From Lachnoanaerobaculum sanguinis (GTDB lineage: Bacteria > Bacillota > Clostridia > Lachnospirales > Lachnospiraceae), in NCBI RefSeq assembly GCF_033242365.1, contig NZ_BTHK01000005.1:1-64000 (forward strand): DNA of 64,000 nt, written 5' to 3'. Both the position numbers and the translations under genes were made by a program. This document shows positions 50,633 through 58,867 of the stretch, in pieces; the first letter of the stretch is position 1, and every line of letters begins with the position of its first letter. The notes below the pieces were generated by a model, which worked only from the letters and a program-made list of their open reading frames with translations, had not been told where the DNA came from and made no database searches.

Positions 50633-51468
50633 TAGCCCTTGATACTGTCTCCAAGCAGCCCTTTTATAAGAAATTTTTGAATGAAAATAAATATTATAAG
50701 TGTAGGAATCATTGTGATGAAACTTGTAGCCATCTGAGTTTCCCAGGTTGTCTTATAAAGTGACTGATAATCTGTAAGTGCCATAGCTACAGTTCTGTTT
50801 TCCGGTGACAATATAAATGTTCTGGCAAAAAGCAGGTCGCCATAAGCTCTGATAAAGGAAAAAAGCCCTGTTGTAAGCAGACCCGGAAGTATCAAAGGGG
50901 CAAGAATAAATCTTACGCCTTCAAGCCTTGTAGCACCGTCCATCCATGCGGCTTCCTCAAGAGTTACAGGTATATCCTTTATATAGGAGTACAAAAGCCA
51001 GAGACTCATAGGTAGGCATACAGCTACATTTGCAATAATAAGTGCAAGTTTGGTATCAAGTAATCCAAGATTTTTAAATACAATATATATCGGTGAGGCA
51101 AGTATTACCTCTGAAAACATCTGAGTCAGTATTATAATCAAAAGCACGGTTTTTCTAAGTTTAAATTTATACCTTGCCACAGCATATGCGGCTAAAATTC
51201 CTATCAAAAGACAAATGATTGCCGAAGCTGTGGAAACATAGAAGCTTGTCAAAAGTGCAGGCAATATGCTTTTTTCACCTATTAAAACAGTCTTATAATT
51301 AACCCATTCAAGTGGAGCCCTAAACCATGTAGGTGGCCATTTTGTTATATCCTCATATTTTTTTAGAGAGGTATTTAACATAATAAATATGGGACTGATA
51401 AATATAAAAACAAATACAGAGTAAAAGAATGTTCTTATGGCTTTGAATATTTTTCTTTTTAAAATCAT
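50632..51468 (-). CDS. Sugar ABC transporter permease (MalG type)
   Basis: A 278-residue permease with six membrane segments and the cytoplasmic EAA loop EEAAWMDGATRLEGVRFILA near residues 185-205 that docks onto the ATPase. It belongs to the CUT1 group of carbohydrate importers. I take the ATG at 51468, which has GGAGGA a few bases upstream; an in-frame ATG at 51489 would overlap the neighbouring gene. It starts one base after the other permease ends. No ATPase gene is present, so a shared MsmK/UgpC-type ATPase elsewhere in the genome is expected. Confidence 0.93.
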   Translation of the reverse strand: MILKRKIFKAIRTFFYSVFVFIFISPIFIMLNTSLKKYEDITKWPPTWFRAPLEWVNYKTVLIGEKSILPALLTSFYVSTASAIICLLIGILAAYAVARYKFKLRKTVLLIIILTQMFSEVILASPIYIVFKNLGLLDTKLALIIANVAVCLPMSLWLLYSYIKDIPVTLEEAAWMDGATRLEGVRFILAPLILPGLLTTGLFSFIRAYGDLLFARTFILSPENRTVAMALTDYQSLYKTTWETQMATSFITMIPTLIIFIFIQKFLIKGLLGDSIKG

Positions 51469-51469
51469 A

Positions 51470-52384
51470 TCAATCCTCCTCCACTTCAAGCTTATAATAA
51501 AGCATTGTAAAGATAAATAGTATTATAACTACTACAGAGGAGAGTGCATATGCAGCTCCCAGATTAAACTTTGAGAAAGCCTGCTCATATATTTTCAGCA
51601 TTAGAGTTTCAGTACTTCTCATAGGTCCACCACCGGTAAGAACAAAGATAACATTAAAGGAATTGAATGTCCATATACCTACCAAAGTTAATGTAACCAG
51701 AAATACTCTCTTTATACATGGACAGGTGATATGAAAGAATCTGCTTATAACACCTGCACCGTCTATTTTTGCACTCTCATAAAGTGAAGAATTAATATTT
51801 GAAAGCCCGGCCATAAATATCATGGAGACCATTGGAAGTCCAAGCCAGGTATCCACAAATGAAGCGGCAAAAAATGCCATACCCGGATTTGAAAGAAAGC
51901 TTATATTTTCATGTATCAATCCAAGTTTTTGAAGATAGAAATTCAGATAGCCGTAATTTCCATCCAGTATCCACTTCCATATAACAGCTACAGCCACCTG
52001 TTGCATTGCCCATGGCAGGAGTGACATAAACTTTAGAAACTTTGAAAAGTACATATCACTGTTCATAAATAATGCCATGATAAATCCCAAAGACAATTTA
52101 AGAAAAACAGTAACTACAGCATATCTGAAAGTGAGTGAGAGAGTAGGAAGAAAGAATTTCGCACTGAAAACTTTCTTGAAATTTTCAAGACCGACAAAGT
52201 TCATTTCACCGTTGATGATTGCAATCTTAAAAAAAGACCCCGATATAATGCGATATATCGGGTATCCAAATAATAATGCCACTACTACGAAAAGAGGCAG
52301 CAGCAATATATAAGGTTGAAATCTTTTTTGAAAATCGGCTCTATTTGAAGAGACTTTATTTTGCGACTTCAGACTGTGCCTCAT
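51470..52384 (-). CDS. Sugar ABC transporter permease (MalF type)
   Basis: This 304-residue CUT1 permease has six membrane segments (from about 28-48 to 275-295) and the EAA-loop equivalent YESAKIDGAGVISRFFHITCP near residues 205-225. It forms the membrane channel with the MalG-type protein. Its start overlaps the binding-protein gene by 29 bases, and AGAGG six bases before the ATG supports that. The operon order is binding protein, MalF, MalG. Confidence 0.93.
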   Translation of the reverse strand: MRHSLKSQNKVSSNRADFQKRFQPYILLLPLFVVVALLFGYPIYRIISGSFFKIAIINGEMNFVGLENFKKVFSAKFFLPTLSLTFRYAVVTVFLKLSLGFIMALFMNSDMYFSKFLKFMSLLPWAMQQVAVAVIWKWILDGNYGYLNFYLQKLGLIHENISFLSNPGMAFFAASFVDTWLGLPMVSMIFMAGLSNINSSLYESAKIDGAGVISRFFHITCPCIKRVFLVTLTLVGIWTFNSFNVIFVLTGGGPMRSTETLMLKIYEQAFSKFNLGAAYALSSVVVIILFIFTMLYYKLEVEED

Positions 52385-53627
52385 CTAATGCCTCTTTTGC
52401 TCCCATCTCACCTGTAAGAGCTTTTTGTACAGCAGTAAGGAATGCCTTGTTGAAGCTGTCCCAATCCTCTACCTGCGGCTCACTGATACCGTACTCTATG
52501 CTTGCGGCAAATGCCTGCATAAACTCAGTCTTGAATCTTTCATCCTCAAACTCTTCCTTTAATATAGGGAACCAACCGAAAGCCTCTGATACAGGTCTTT
52601 GATATTCAGGCTGTCCCATAAATTCTACAAATTTCCATGCAAGATCTTTGTTCTTGCTGATACTTGAGATAACATATGAGTCTGTTACCAAGGTTTCAGC
52701 CTTTTGCTTGCCTTCAGGAAGTACTGCTACCTTGTAAGGTGCTGTGTCAGCGGCCTTATCAAGAGTTTCCTTCTCCCATGGACCTGATACGAACATTGCA
52801 AGATTACCGTTTGCAAATAATGTAGCCTGGTCACCTCTTGCAGTGCTTACAACATCCGGAACAAGCTTTTCATCATTGAACTGTTTAAGATATTCTAAAG
52901 TACCTACATTTGCTTCAGTATCAAATGTAATCTCCCCCTTATCATCTACCAAAGCACCACCGTTTTGATATATAAAGTTTAAAAGTTCATCAGTTCCGCT
53001 TGTGATATCTGTAGGAATTGCAAATCCATACACATCAGGATTAGAGCTGTGAACTTCTTTAGCAGTTGCTAAAAGTTCGTCCCAGTTTGTTGGTGGTGTT
53101 TCTATCAAATCGCTTCTGTAATATAAGGCTCTTGATGAGAATGCCATAGGAATACCGTATTGCTTTCCGTCAACGCTTCCTGTTGCCAAAACAGACTCAA
53201 CTCTGTTTGCCTTAAAATCGTCTGTTATATAAGAACTTAAATCCTCAGCTATACCGAGAGTAGCAAGCTGCTTTAATGTTCTTGAACCTGTAAGCATGAT
53301 ATCAGGTGCATCGCCTGCCTGATAAAGTGAAACTATCTTTGAGTTGAGTTCATCCCAACCTACGGATACTATTTCCACTTCTACACCCTCATTTTCCTTT
53401 TCAAATCCTGCGATACCGTTATCAAGCTCTTTCTTTAAATATCCGCCGTCATAGCCGGGAACCAATAATTTGATCACAGTTTTTTCTGATGATGTACCTG
53501 CTGTTGTAGACTCTGCTGCTTCCTTGTTTGCCTCTGTACTTTCCGGTTTTGCAGTTGTAGAACATCCTGCCAGAAGTGTACTTGCAAGCATCATGCCGGC
53601 AAGTCCGAATGATAAGATTTTTTTCAT
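52356..53627 (-). CDS. Sugar ABC transporter substrate-binding lipoprotein
   Basis: A 423-residue extracellular solute-binding protein (family 1, CUT1). The signal peptide ends in lipobox LLAGC (C22), followed by a Ser/Thr/Glu linker to about residue 50. The binding fold has GWDELNSKIVSLYQAGDAPDIM and VPDVVSTARGDQATLFANGNLAMFVSGPW. It captures a saccharide for the two permeases. Convergence with a GH13 subfamily-18 phosphorylase suggests an alpha-glucoside such as sucrose, glucosylglycerol or glucosylglycerate. A purine-rich stretch lies about 17 bases before its ATG, an unusually long distance. Confidence 0.93.
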   Translation of the reverse strand: MKKILSFGLAGMMLASTLLAGCSTTAKPESTEANKEAAESTTAGTSSEKTVIKLLVPGYDGGYLKKELDNGIAGFEKENEGVEVEIVSVGWDELNSKIVSLYQAGDAPDIMLTGSRTLKQLATLGIAEDLSSYITDDFKANRVESVLATGSVDGKQYGIPMAFSSRALYYRSDLIETPPTNWDELLATAKEVHSSNPDVYGFAIPTDITSGTDELLNFIYQNGGALVDDKGEITFDTEANVGTLEYLKQFNDEKLVPDVVSTARGDQATLFANGNLAMFVSGPWEKETLDKAADTAPYKVAVLPEGKQKAETLVTDSYVISSISKNKDLAWKFVEFMGQPEYQRPVSEAFGWFPILKEEFEDERFKTEFMQAFAASIEYGISEPQVEDWDSFNKAFLTAVQKALTGEMGAKEALDEAQSEVAK

Positions 53628-53682
53628 AATTTTGTAAATTCATACCCTTTCTTTTGAATTTAAATGCTTAGAAATTATATCA

Positions 53683-53736
53683 AATATATATAGAAACATC
53701 TATATATATTCAAAAAAACGATAAAAGTATACTTTT
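53683..53736. promoter_or_regulatory. Two palindromes between divergent sugar and corrinoid operons
   Basis: AATATATATAGA (53683-53694) and TCTATATATATT (53699-53710) form a perfect 12-base inverted repeat with a four-base loop. AAAAGTATACTTTT (53723-53736) is a perfect 14-base palindrome. They lie in the 202-base divergent region and could be operators of either operon. Promoter hexamers are not clear. Confidence 0.5.
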
Positions 53737-53829
53737 TATTCAAAAGATATATAATAGCTTCATATGTTTTTATATTAAGATAGTAAGTATTGAAGAGAAA
53801 ATTTTGGAGGCTTTAAGCAGATATTTAAT

Positions 53830-54477
53830 ATGAGAAGTAAAGAAGAACTTTTGAGACTGATGGCGGATTATGTAAGAGATATGGAAGATGAAGCGATTGT
53901 TGATATTGCAAAGGAATATCTGCAGGCAGGTTATCCGGCAAAAGAGGGTATACTTGACGGATTGACTGTGGGAATGGAGGAAGCCGGTAAGCTTTATGAT
54001 GAAGAGGAATATTATATAGCGGAATTATTACTCTGTGCCGATGCGATGTATGCAGGTATTGATGTATTAAAAGGGAAAATAGAGGGGAATGTCGATAAGA
54101 AGATAAAGGCGGTAATCGGTGTAATAGAGGGTGATACACATGACATCGGGAAAAATCTTGTAAAGATAATGCTTGAAACCGCCGGTTTTGAGATGATAGA
54201 TCTTGGAAGAGATGTTGCTGTAGAAGATTTTGTAAAGGCTGCGATTAAACATCAGGCAGGGCTTATATGTATGTCTTCTTTGATGTCAACAACAATGTAT
54301 GGAATGCAAAGGGTTATAGAGGGACTTGTAGAAAGCGGATATCGTGACAATGTAAAAGTTATGGTGGGAGGCGGTCCGATCACCCATAACTTTGCAATGC
54401 AGATAGGTGCAGATGCATATTCGGATAATGCCATAGAAGCTGTAAGTGTAGCAAAAAAGCTTTGCAATCAGGCCTAA
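53830..54477 (+). CDS. Methyltransferase corrinoid-binding protein (MtaC/MtbC type)
   Basis: The 215-residue protein has a helical cap domain (about 1-85) and a B12-binding Rossmann domain (about 92-215). The cobalt-ligating signature D-x-H-x-x-G is present in EGDTHDIGKN (D102, H104, G107); H104 would be the lower ligand. Such proteins shuttle a methyl group on cobalamin between two methyltransferases. The GGAGG nearest the ATG is 19 bases away, an odd spacing. The three following genes include an activator and a UroD-type methyltransferase, so a full methyl-transfer unit lacking only the substrate-specific enzyme is encoded. Confidence 0.92.
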   Translation: MRSKEELLRLMADYVRDMEDEAIVDIAKEYLQAGYPAKEGILDGLTVGMEEAGKLYDEEEYYIAELLLCADAMYAGIDVLKGKIEGNVDKKIKAVIGVIEGDTHDIGKNLVKIMLETAGFEMIDLGRDVAVEDFVKAAIKHQAGLICMSSLMSTTMYGMQRVIEGLVESGYRDNVKVMVGGGPITHNFAMQIGADAYSDNAIEAVSVAKKLCNQA

Positions 54478-54481
54478 GCCA

Positions 54482-55072
54482 ATGAGAGATATATTATTTT
54501 GCGGGTATAATGATAAATATCCGGCAGATGATGTTTATAATAAATTATATAAAGAGAATGTGTATGAGCTTGAAGGCATATTACAGACTTTTGATAATAT
54601 CGGTGAGCTTAATACTGTATATAAGTACTTAATAAAATATGACAGGTTATCGGATGAACCCAAAGATATTATAAAAGAAAAAATCCATGAGATAGAAACC
54701 GAGCTGATAAAAAGAGTAGATACAGCAATATCAGATGGATTTAAAATAATAAGTCTTGCCGATCCGCTATCAAGTATTGAATTTTTGGGTAAAAAAGGTG
54801 CAAGAGTATATATTGATACTATTTTGCTTAATCTTATATATAAATTAAAGAATTTATGTGAGTCTAATGATTGTAGACTTCATCTATGCCCCAAACTTAG
54901 TAATCTATTGAAATCATATGGAGATTTTTACTTTAAGCAGATAGAACTTGAAGGCAGTTATTCCTCAATAGTTGAGGCTATATTATCAAAACATGGTGAG
55001 CATATAACAGCCGGCATATGTATACATTTTCGTGGTGAAATTGGTAGGATTACAGCTTTTAGATTGGATTAA
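54482..55072 (+). CDS. Unrecognised protein of the corrinoid cassette
   Basis: I do not recognise this 196-residue protein. It starts four bases after the corrinoid gene and ends two bases before the activator gene, so it belongs to the operon. It has no signal peptide or membrane segment. A few places, such as IISLADPLSSIEFLGKKGARVYID (about 88-111), recall pieces of UroD-fold methyltransferases, but the zinc-ligand motif of that family (HxC) is replaced by LHLCPKLS (about 137-144), and the length is half. It could be a degenerate or accessory UroD-like chain, or an unrelated corrinoid-handling protein. Confidence 0.7.
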   Translation: MRDILFCGYNDKYPADDVYNKLYKENVYELEGILQTFDNIGELNTVYKYLIKYDRLSDEPKDIIKEKIHEIETELIKRVDTAISDGFKIISLADPLSSIEFLGKKGARVYIDTILLNLIYKLKNLCESNDCRLHLCPKLSNLLKSYGDFYFKQIELEGSYSSIVEAILSKHGEHITAGICIHFRGEIGRITAFRLD

Positions 55073-55074
55073 AT

Positions 55075-56598
55075 ATGACGATATTGGAGTTTTTAAGAGA
55101 GAAAAATATTCATATAGATGCTGCATGCAATGGACTTGGTGTATGTGGGAAATGCAAGATAAAGCTTGAAAGTACGGATGTTTCCATAAGTGAGAGAAAA
55201 CTTTTGGGAGAAGAAAATATAAAATCCGGATATAGGCTTGCCTGTATGCATTCCATAGATGAAGTGGATAAAGAGTTTATATTAAAATCTTTTGAATCAG
55301 AAAAAAAGCCTGACAGTATCGTACTTACCGAGAGTTTTACACCTAAAATCATACATACAAATATACAAGAAAAGTACGGCATTGCTATAGATATAGGAAC
55401 TACTACAGTGGCTATGGAGCTTATAGATCTAAAGAATGCTAAGATTATTTCAAAGGTTGCCGATGTGAACTCACAGGTCAAATTCGGCTTTGATGTGATG
55501 AGTAGAATTGCATTTACATTGGAAAATCCCAGAGGACTTTTGGCTTTACAAAAAAGTATAGTGGATACTTTGAATACGCTTATAAATAAATTACTTGATG
55601 AGAGCAATATAAAGAAAGAGGATATAGCGGAACTTGCAGTTTCAGCAAATACTACAATGTGTCATATCTTACTTGGAGAGAGTGTTGAGAGCCTTGGTAA
55701 ATTTCCGTTTTTACCGGGATTTACAGAAGTAAAAAGAGTATGTGCAAAAGATATCGGTATTGATATTTATGCTACACTTATAACATTACCGCATATATCA
55801 GGATTTTTGGGTTCTGATATAGTATCAGGAGTATATGCAAGCGGTATTTGTGACGATAAAGATAAAAATATACTTTTTATAGATATCGGAACAAATGGTG
55901 AAATGCTTCTAAAAACAGATAATAATATTTTAGCCACCTCATGTGCTATAGGGCCTGCACTTGAAGGTATGAATATTTCATGCGGTATAAGAGCAGGAAT
56001 AGGTGCGATAGATGATTTTCACATTGATGAGGCCGATATCTCTTATACTACTATCGGAAATACAGAGCCGATCGGAATATGTGGCAGCGGTGTACTTTCT
56101 ATGGTAAGAGAGCTTTTAAAGGCAGGCTTTATAAATAAAATGGGTGCTATTGATAAAAAATGTCTTGACAGTAATCATAGTTTTATTAAAGCAGACGATT
56201 CCGGTAAGCCTTTTATAAAAATAAATGATAATCTTTATTTTACAGCAAAAGACATAAGGCAGGTACAGCTTGCCAAGGGAGCGATACTTTCAGGAATAAG
56301 AGCTCTTATAAAAAAAGCCGGAATTGAAACCTGTGATATAACAAGAGTGTGTATAGCCGGGCAGTTCGGTAAGTATATAAGTATGGACTCTTTCTTTGGA
56401 GTGGGACTATTGTCTAAGGAATTTGAGGGAAAGGTGGAATACCTTGGAAATACCTCTTTGACCGGAGCGTATACGGCTCTTCTTGATAAAAATGCGATAG
56501 AGTATATGACTGAAATCTCTGTGGAGACTGAGTATTTTGAACTTTCAAAGCTTGAAGAGTATGAAAAAATATTTGCAAAGGCTTTGAGATTTGATTGA
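55075..56598 (+). CDS. Corrinoid-reactivating [2Fe-2S]/ASKHA protein (RACo type)
   Basis: A 507-residue protein with an N-terminal plant-type [2Fe-2S] ferredoxin domain (about 1-80). Cluster ligands are C18, C24, C27 and C57. After a linker comes a DUF4445 domain of the ASKHA ATPase superfamily (about 100-500) with AIDIGTTTVAMELIDL, SANTTMCHILLG and FIDIGTNGEM. RACo-like proteins use ATP to reduce inactive Co(II) to Co(I) on the partner corrinoid protein. The cassette position right after the corrinoid gene fits that role. It follows the unknown gene after two bases and precedes the UroD-type gene. Confidence 0.93.
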   Translation: MTILEFLREKNIHIDAACNGLGVCGKCKIKLESTDVSISERKLLGEENIKSGYRLACMHSIDEVDKEFILKSFESEKKPDSIVLTESFTPKIIHTNIQEKYGIAIDIGTTTVAMELIDLKNAKIISKVADVNSQVKFGFDVMSRIAFTLENPRGLLALQKSIVDTLNTLINKLLDESNIKKEDIAELAVSANTTMCHILLGESVESLGKFPFLPGFTEVKRVCAKDIGIDIYATLITLPHISGFLGSDIVSGVYASGICDDKDKNILFIDIGTNGEMLLKTDNNILATSCAIGPALEGMNISCGIRAGIGAIDDFHIDEADISYTTIGNTEPIGICGSGVLSMVRELLKAGFINKMGAIDKKCLDSNHSFIKADDSGKPFIKINDNLYFTAKDIRQVQLAKGAILSGIRALIKKAGIETCDITRVCIAGQFGKYISMDSFFGVGLLSKEFEGKVEYLGNTSLTGAYTALLDKNAIEYMTEISVETEYFELSKLEEYEKIFAKALRFD

Positions 56599-56613
56599 TA
56601 ATGGAGAAAATAT

Positions 56614-57666
56614 ATGGAACTTAAGATTCATCCTAATGATAAGATGACACCTGTGGAAAGAGCAAAAGCAATAGCTGAAAAAAGAGATTATGACAGAATA
56701 ATGATGGATCCTTTTTTGGGCGAGATAAAGGCAAGACTTATAGGAAAAAATACAAGAGAGTATTGGAGAAATGAAGACAGCCTTGTAATGGGAGATATAG
56801 TATCTATGAACCGATTCGGTCTGGACGGAATGGGAGTAGGTCCAAATGCCTACGGCATTGCAGAGGCAATGGGAGTAGTGCCGCACTACCCCGAGCAGGG
56901 GCTGATATATGTTGAGAGTCATCCTATAAACAGTATTGATGAGGTTTATAAGTTAAAGGATATCACACTTGATAGCGGAAACTTAAAGATGTATTATAAT
57001 GCGACTGCAAGGCTACGAGAAGTTGCAGACGGATTTTGTGGAGTGGGAGCTTCTGTATCAGGACCGCTAACTTTGGCAGGATTTGTACTTGGAACAGATA
57101 AACTTTTAAAAGCTATGATAAAATCACCTGATAAGGTGCATGAATTTTTGAGATATATAACAGATAATGTAAAAAAGGTCGTGGATATTTTTAATGTATT
57201 GGATATAGGTTTTTCAATGGCGGATCCTATAGCCTCATGTACTATGATAAGCCCCAAAATGTATAAGGACTTTGCATATCCATACACTTTGGAAATCAGC
57301 TCTTATATCAAGGAAAAATCAGGCAGAGCACCAAGCTATCATGTTTGTGGTAATACAAAAAAGGTGTGGGAACATGTAAAAAATCTGGATATAGGCCTCT
57401 TTAGTGTGGACAATGAGATGGATATAGATGAGACTTGTGAGTTTTTTGCAGATTCAAAGATGGTTGCAGGAAATGTAGCACCGGTTTACACAATCTGCAA
57501 CGGAACACAGGAAAATATAGAAGATGAAGTGAAGAGATGTATTCTTGCCGGAAAGAAATGCAAAAAAGGATTTATGCTCACTCCGGGATGCAACCTCCCC
57601 CTCGCAACAACAAATGAAAAGATAGATATGTTTTTGAATGCGGGGAGGAAGTATAGTTTTATTTGA
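56614..57666 (+). CDS. UroD-family corrinoid methyltransferase (MtaA/CmuA type)
   Basis: The 350-residue protein is a uroporphyrinogen-decarboxylase-fold methyltransferase. The zinc ligands of the methyl-transferring subfamily are present: H243 and C245 in YHVCGNTK and C326 in LTPGCNLPL. ADPIASCTMISP (about 203-214) is the usual stretch before the active site. Such enzymes move the methyl group from the corrinoid protein to a thiol acceptor or folate-like carrier, or demethylate a substrate onto it. No MtaB, MttB or MtbB-type substrate enzyme is beside it, so either this protein does that job or the partner is elsewhere. GGAG before the ATG supports the start. Confidence 0.92.
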   Translation: MELKIHPNDKMTPVERAKAIAEKRDYDRIMMDPFLGEIKARLIGKNTREYWRNEDSLVMGDIVSMNRFGLDGMGVGPNAYGIAEAMGVVPHYPEQGLIYVESHPINSIDEVYKLKDITLDSGNLKMYYNATARLREVADGFCGVGASVSGPLTLAGFVLGTDKLLKAMIKSPDKVHEFLRYITDNVKKVVDIFNVLDIGFSMADPIASCTMISPKMYKDFAYPYTLEISSYIKEKSGRAPSYHVCGNTKKVWEHVKNLDIGLFSVDNEMDIDETCEFFADSKMVAGNVAPVYTICNGTQENIEDEVKRCILAGKKCKKGFMLTPGCNLPLATTNEKIDMFLNAGRKYSFI

Positions 57667-57718
57667 TTATTATTAAAATAAAATATGTATAGTAACTATT
57701 TGTTGTAGTAAATACTAT

Positions 57719-57748
57719 GGCACTTGCTAAGATGCAGGTGTCTTTTTT
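57719..57748 (+). terminator. Terminator of the corrinoid cassette
   Basis: GGCACTTGC (57719-57727) pairs with GCAGGTGTC (57734-57742) using G-U pairs, followed by six T residues. Confidence 0.85.
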
Positions 57749-57765
57749 ATTTCTCAAAATAATTA

Positions 57766-57837
57766 TCGACTGATAGTCGAAAAAAGTATTGACGGTGAGT
57801 AAGTGGCATTCTATAATAAAAGTCGACTATTAGTCGA
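57766..57837 (+). promoter_or_regulatory. TetR-gene promoter flanked by two matching operators
   Basis: TCGACT-GAT-AGTCGA (57766-57780) and TCGACT-ATT-AGTCGA (57823-57837) are identical-arm inverted repeats. Between them lies TTGACG (57789-57794), 17 bases, TATAAT (57812-57817). One operator sits upstream of the -35, the other at the start site. Autorepression by the TetR protein is strongly suggested. Confidence 0.85.
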
Positions 57838-57851
57838 AAAGGAGAGGGGTA

Positions 57852-58457
57852 ATGAAAAAAGGTGAACAAAGAAAACAGGAACTTCTAAATCTTGCCTATC
57901 GAATGTTTATAGAAAAAGGATATGAGAATACAAGTATTGATGAGATTGTGGCTAAAGCCGGTATCGCAAAAGGTACGTATTATTATTATTTTGCAAGCAA
58001 AGAGGCAACGCTGGAAGCGGTTATTGAAAAGATGATAGAGAAGGAGAGCACCGTAGCCAAAGAGATTCTTACGAAACCGCTTTCCATACCTGAAAAGCTG
58101 GTTTCGGTTGTGAATGCCTTTCGTCCTGATAAAGAGGAAGCAGTGATTACAGATGTGTTGGAAAGAAAAGAAAATATTATTATGCATGATAAAATGTGCA
58201 AGAAAATTGTAGAGGTGGCTGTACCTATTCTGGCAGAGATTGTTAAAGAAGGAATAGCACAGGGGATATTTATGTGTAATTATATTGAAGAGCGAGTGAA
58301 GATGCTTCTGGTTATGAGTCAGCATATGTTTGATTATGGAAATTTTGGTGAAAAAGATGTAGAGGTGTATATCGATATGTTGGAGAAGTCACTTGGGGCA
58401 AAAACGGGAACAATGCATTTTATCAGCAAGGTCTTAGTAGAGGGGGCGAAGGAATGA
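57852..58457 (+). CDS. TetR/AcrR-family transcriptional regulator
   Basis: A 201-residue repressor. The N-terminal TetR helix-turn-helix is clear at about 8-55 (NLAYRMFIEKGYENTSIDEI, AGIAKGTYYYYFASKE). The remainder is the variable ligand-binding and dimer domain. GGAGAGG before the ATG sets the start. Its promoter is bracketed by two copies of a 15-base inverted repeat. It overlaps the next gene by four bases (ATGA), so it controls a three-gene operon that includes itself. The inducer is unknown. Confidence 0.93.
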   Translation: MKKGEQRKQELLNLAYRMFIEKGYENTSIDEIVAKAGIAKGTYYYYFASKEATLEAVIEKMIEKESTVAKEILTKPLSIPEKLVSVVNAFRPDKEEAVITDVLERKENIIMHDKMCKKIVEVAVPILAEIVKEGIAQGIFMCNYIEERVKMLLVMSQHMFDYGNFGEKDVEVYIDMLEKSLGAKTGTMHFISKVLVEGAKE

Positions 58458-58867
58458 AGAAAGAACAGGCAATGCATCAGAAAAAAATGAATCTTTTCCT
58501 GCGTGTGCTGTTTATCATTCTTATCATAGCGATATCCGGTGCGGCGATCATACAGATTTTCGCACCGGAATATATGGGAAGAAACTCTGCGTATGGAATT
58601 TCTACAGGATGGCAGAGAGAAATCGGATTTTGGAATATTGCCGTTTTGGTTATATTGATTACAGCATATAGGAATTACAATTGGACCTATCTAAAGTCAA
58701 TTTTACTTGCTCTGGTCCTTGGAGGAATCGGTATCGGAAGCAATCATTTTGTACATTATCTGAAGATGCATCAAATGGTAAATTTAATCGGTGCTGTGGA
58801 AAATTACCTTTTGGTTCTTGCTTGGATTATCGGATGGAGAATAGAAGAAAGAAGGCAGGATTTATGA
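58454..58867 (+). CDS. Hypothetical four-helix membrane protein
   Basis: A 137-residue protein with four predicted membrane helices (about 15-35, 52-70, 76-95, 108-128) and short loops. Family unknown to me; it looks like small DoxX-type or DUF membrane proteins found next to TetR genes. It is translationally coupled on both sides by ATGA overlaps, so it should act with the oxidoreductase that follows. No catalytic motif is visible. Confidence 0.75.
   Translation: MKKEQAMHQKKMNLFLRVLFIILIIAISGAAIIQIFAPEYMGRNSAYGISTGWQREIGFWNIAVLVILITAYRNYNWTYLKSILLALVLGGIGIGSNHFVHYLKMHQMVNLIGAVENYLLVLAWIIGWRIEERRQDL

Noticed and set aside
58681..58863. Upstream extension of the ApbA-like gene
   Set aside because: It lies inside the membrane-protein gene in another frame and the Rossmann motif starts exactly at ATG 58864, which overlaps the previous stop by ATGA.
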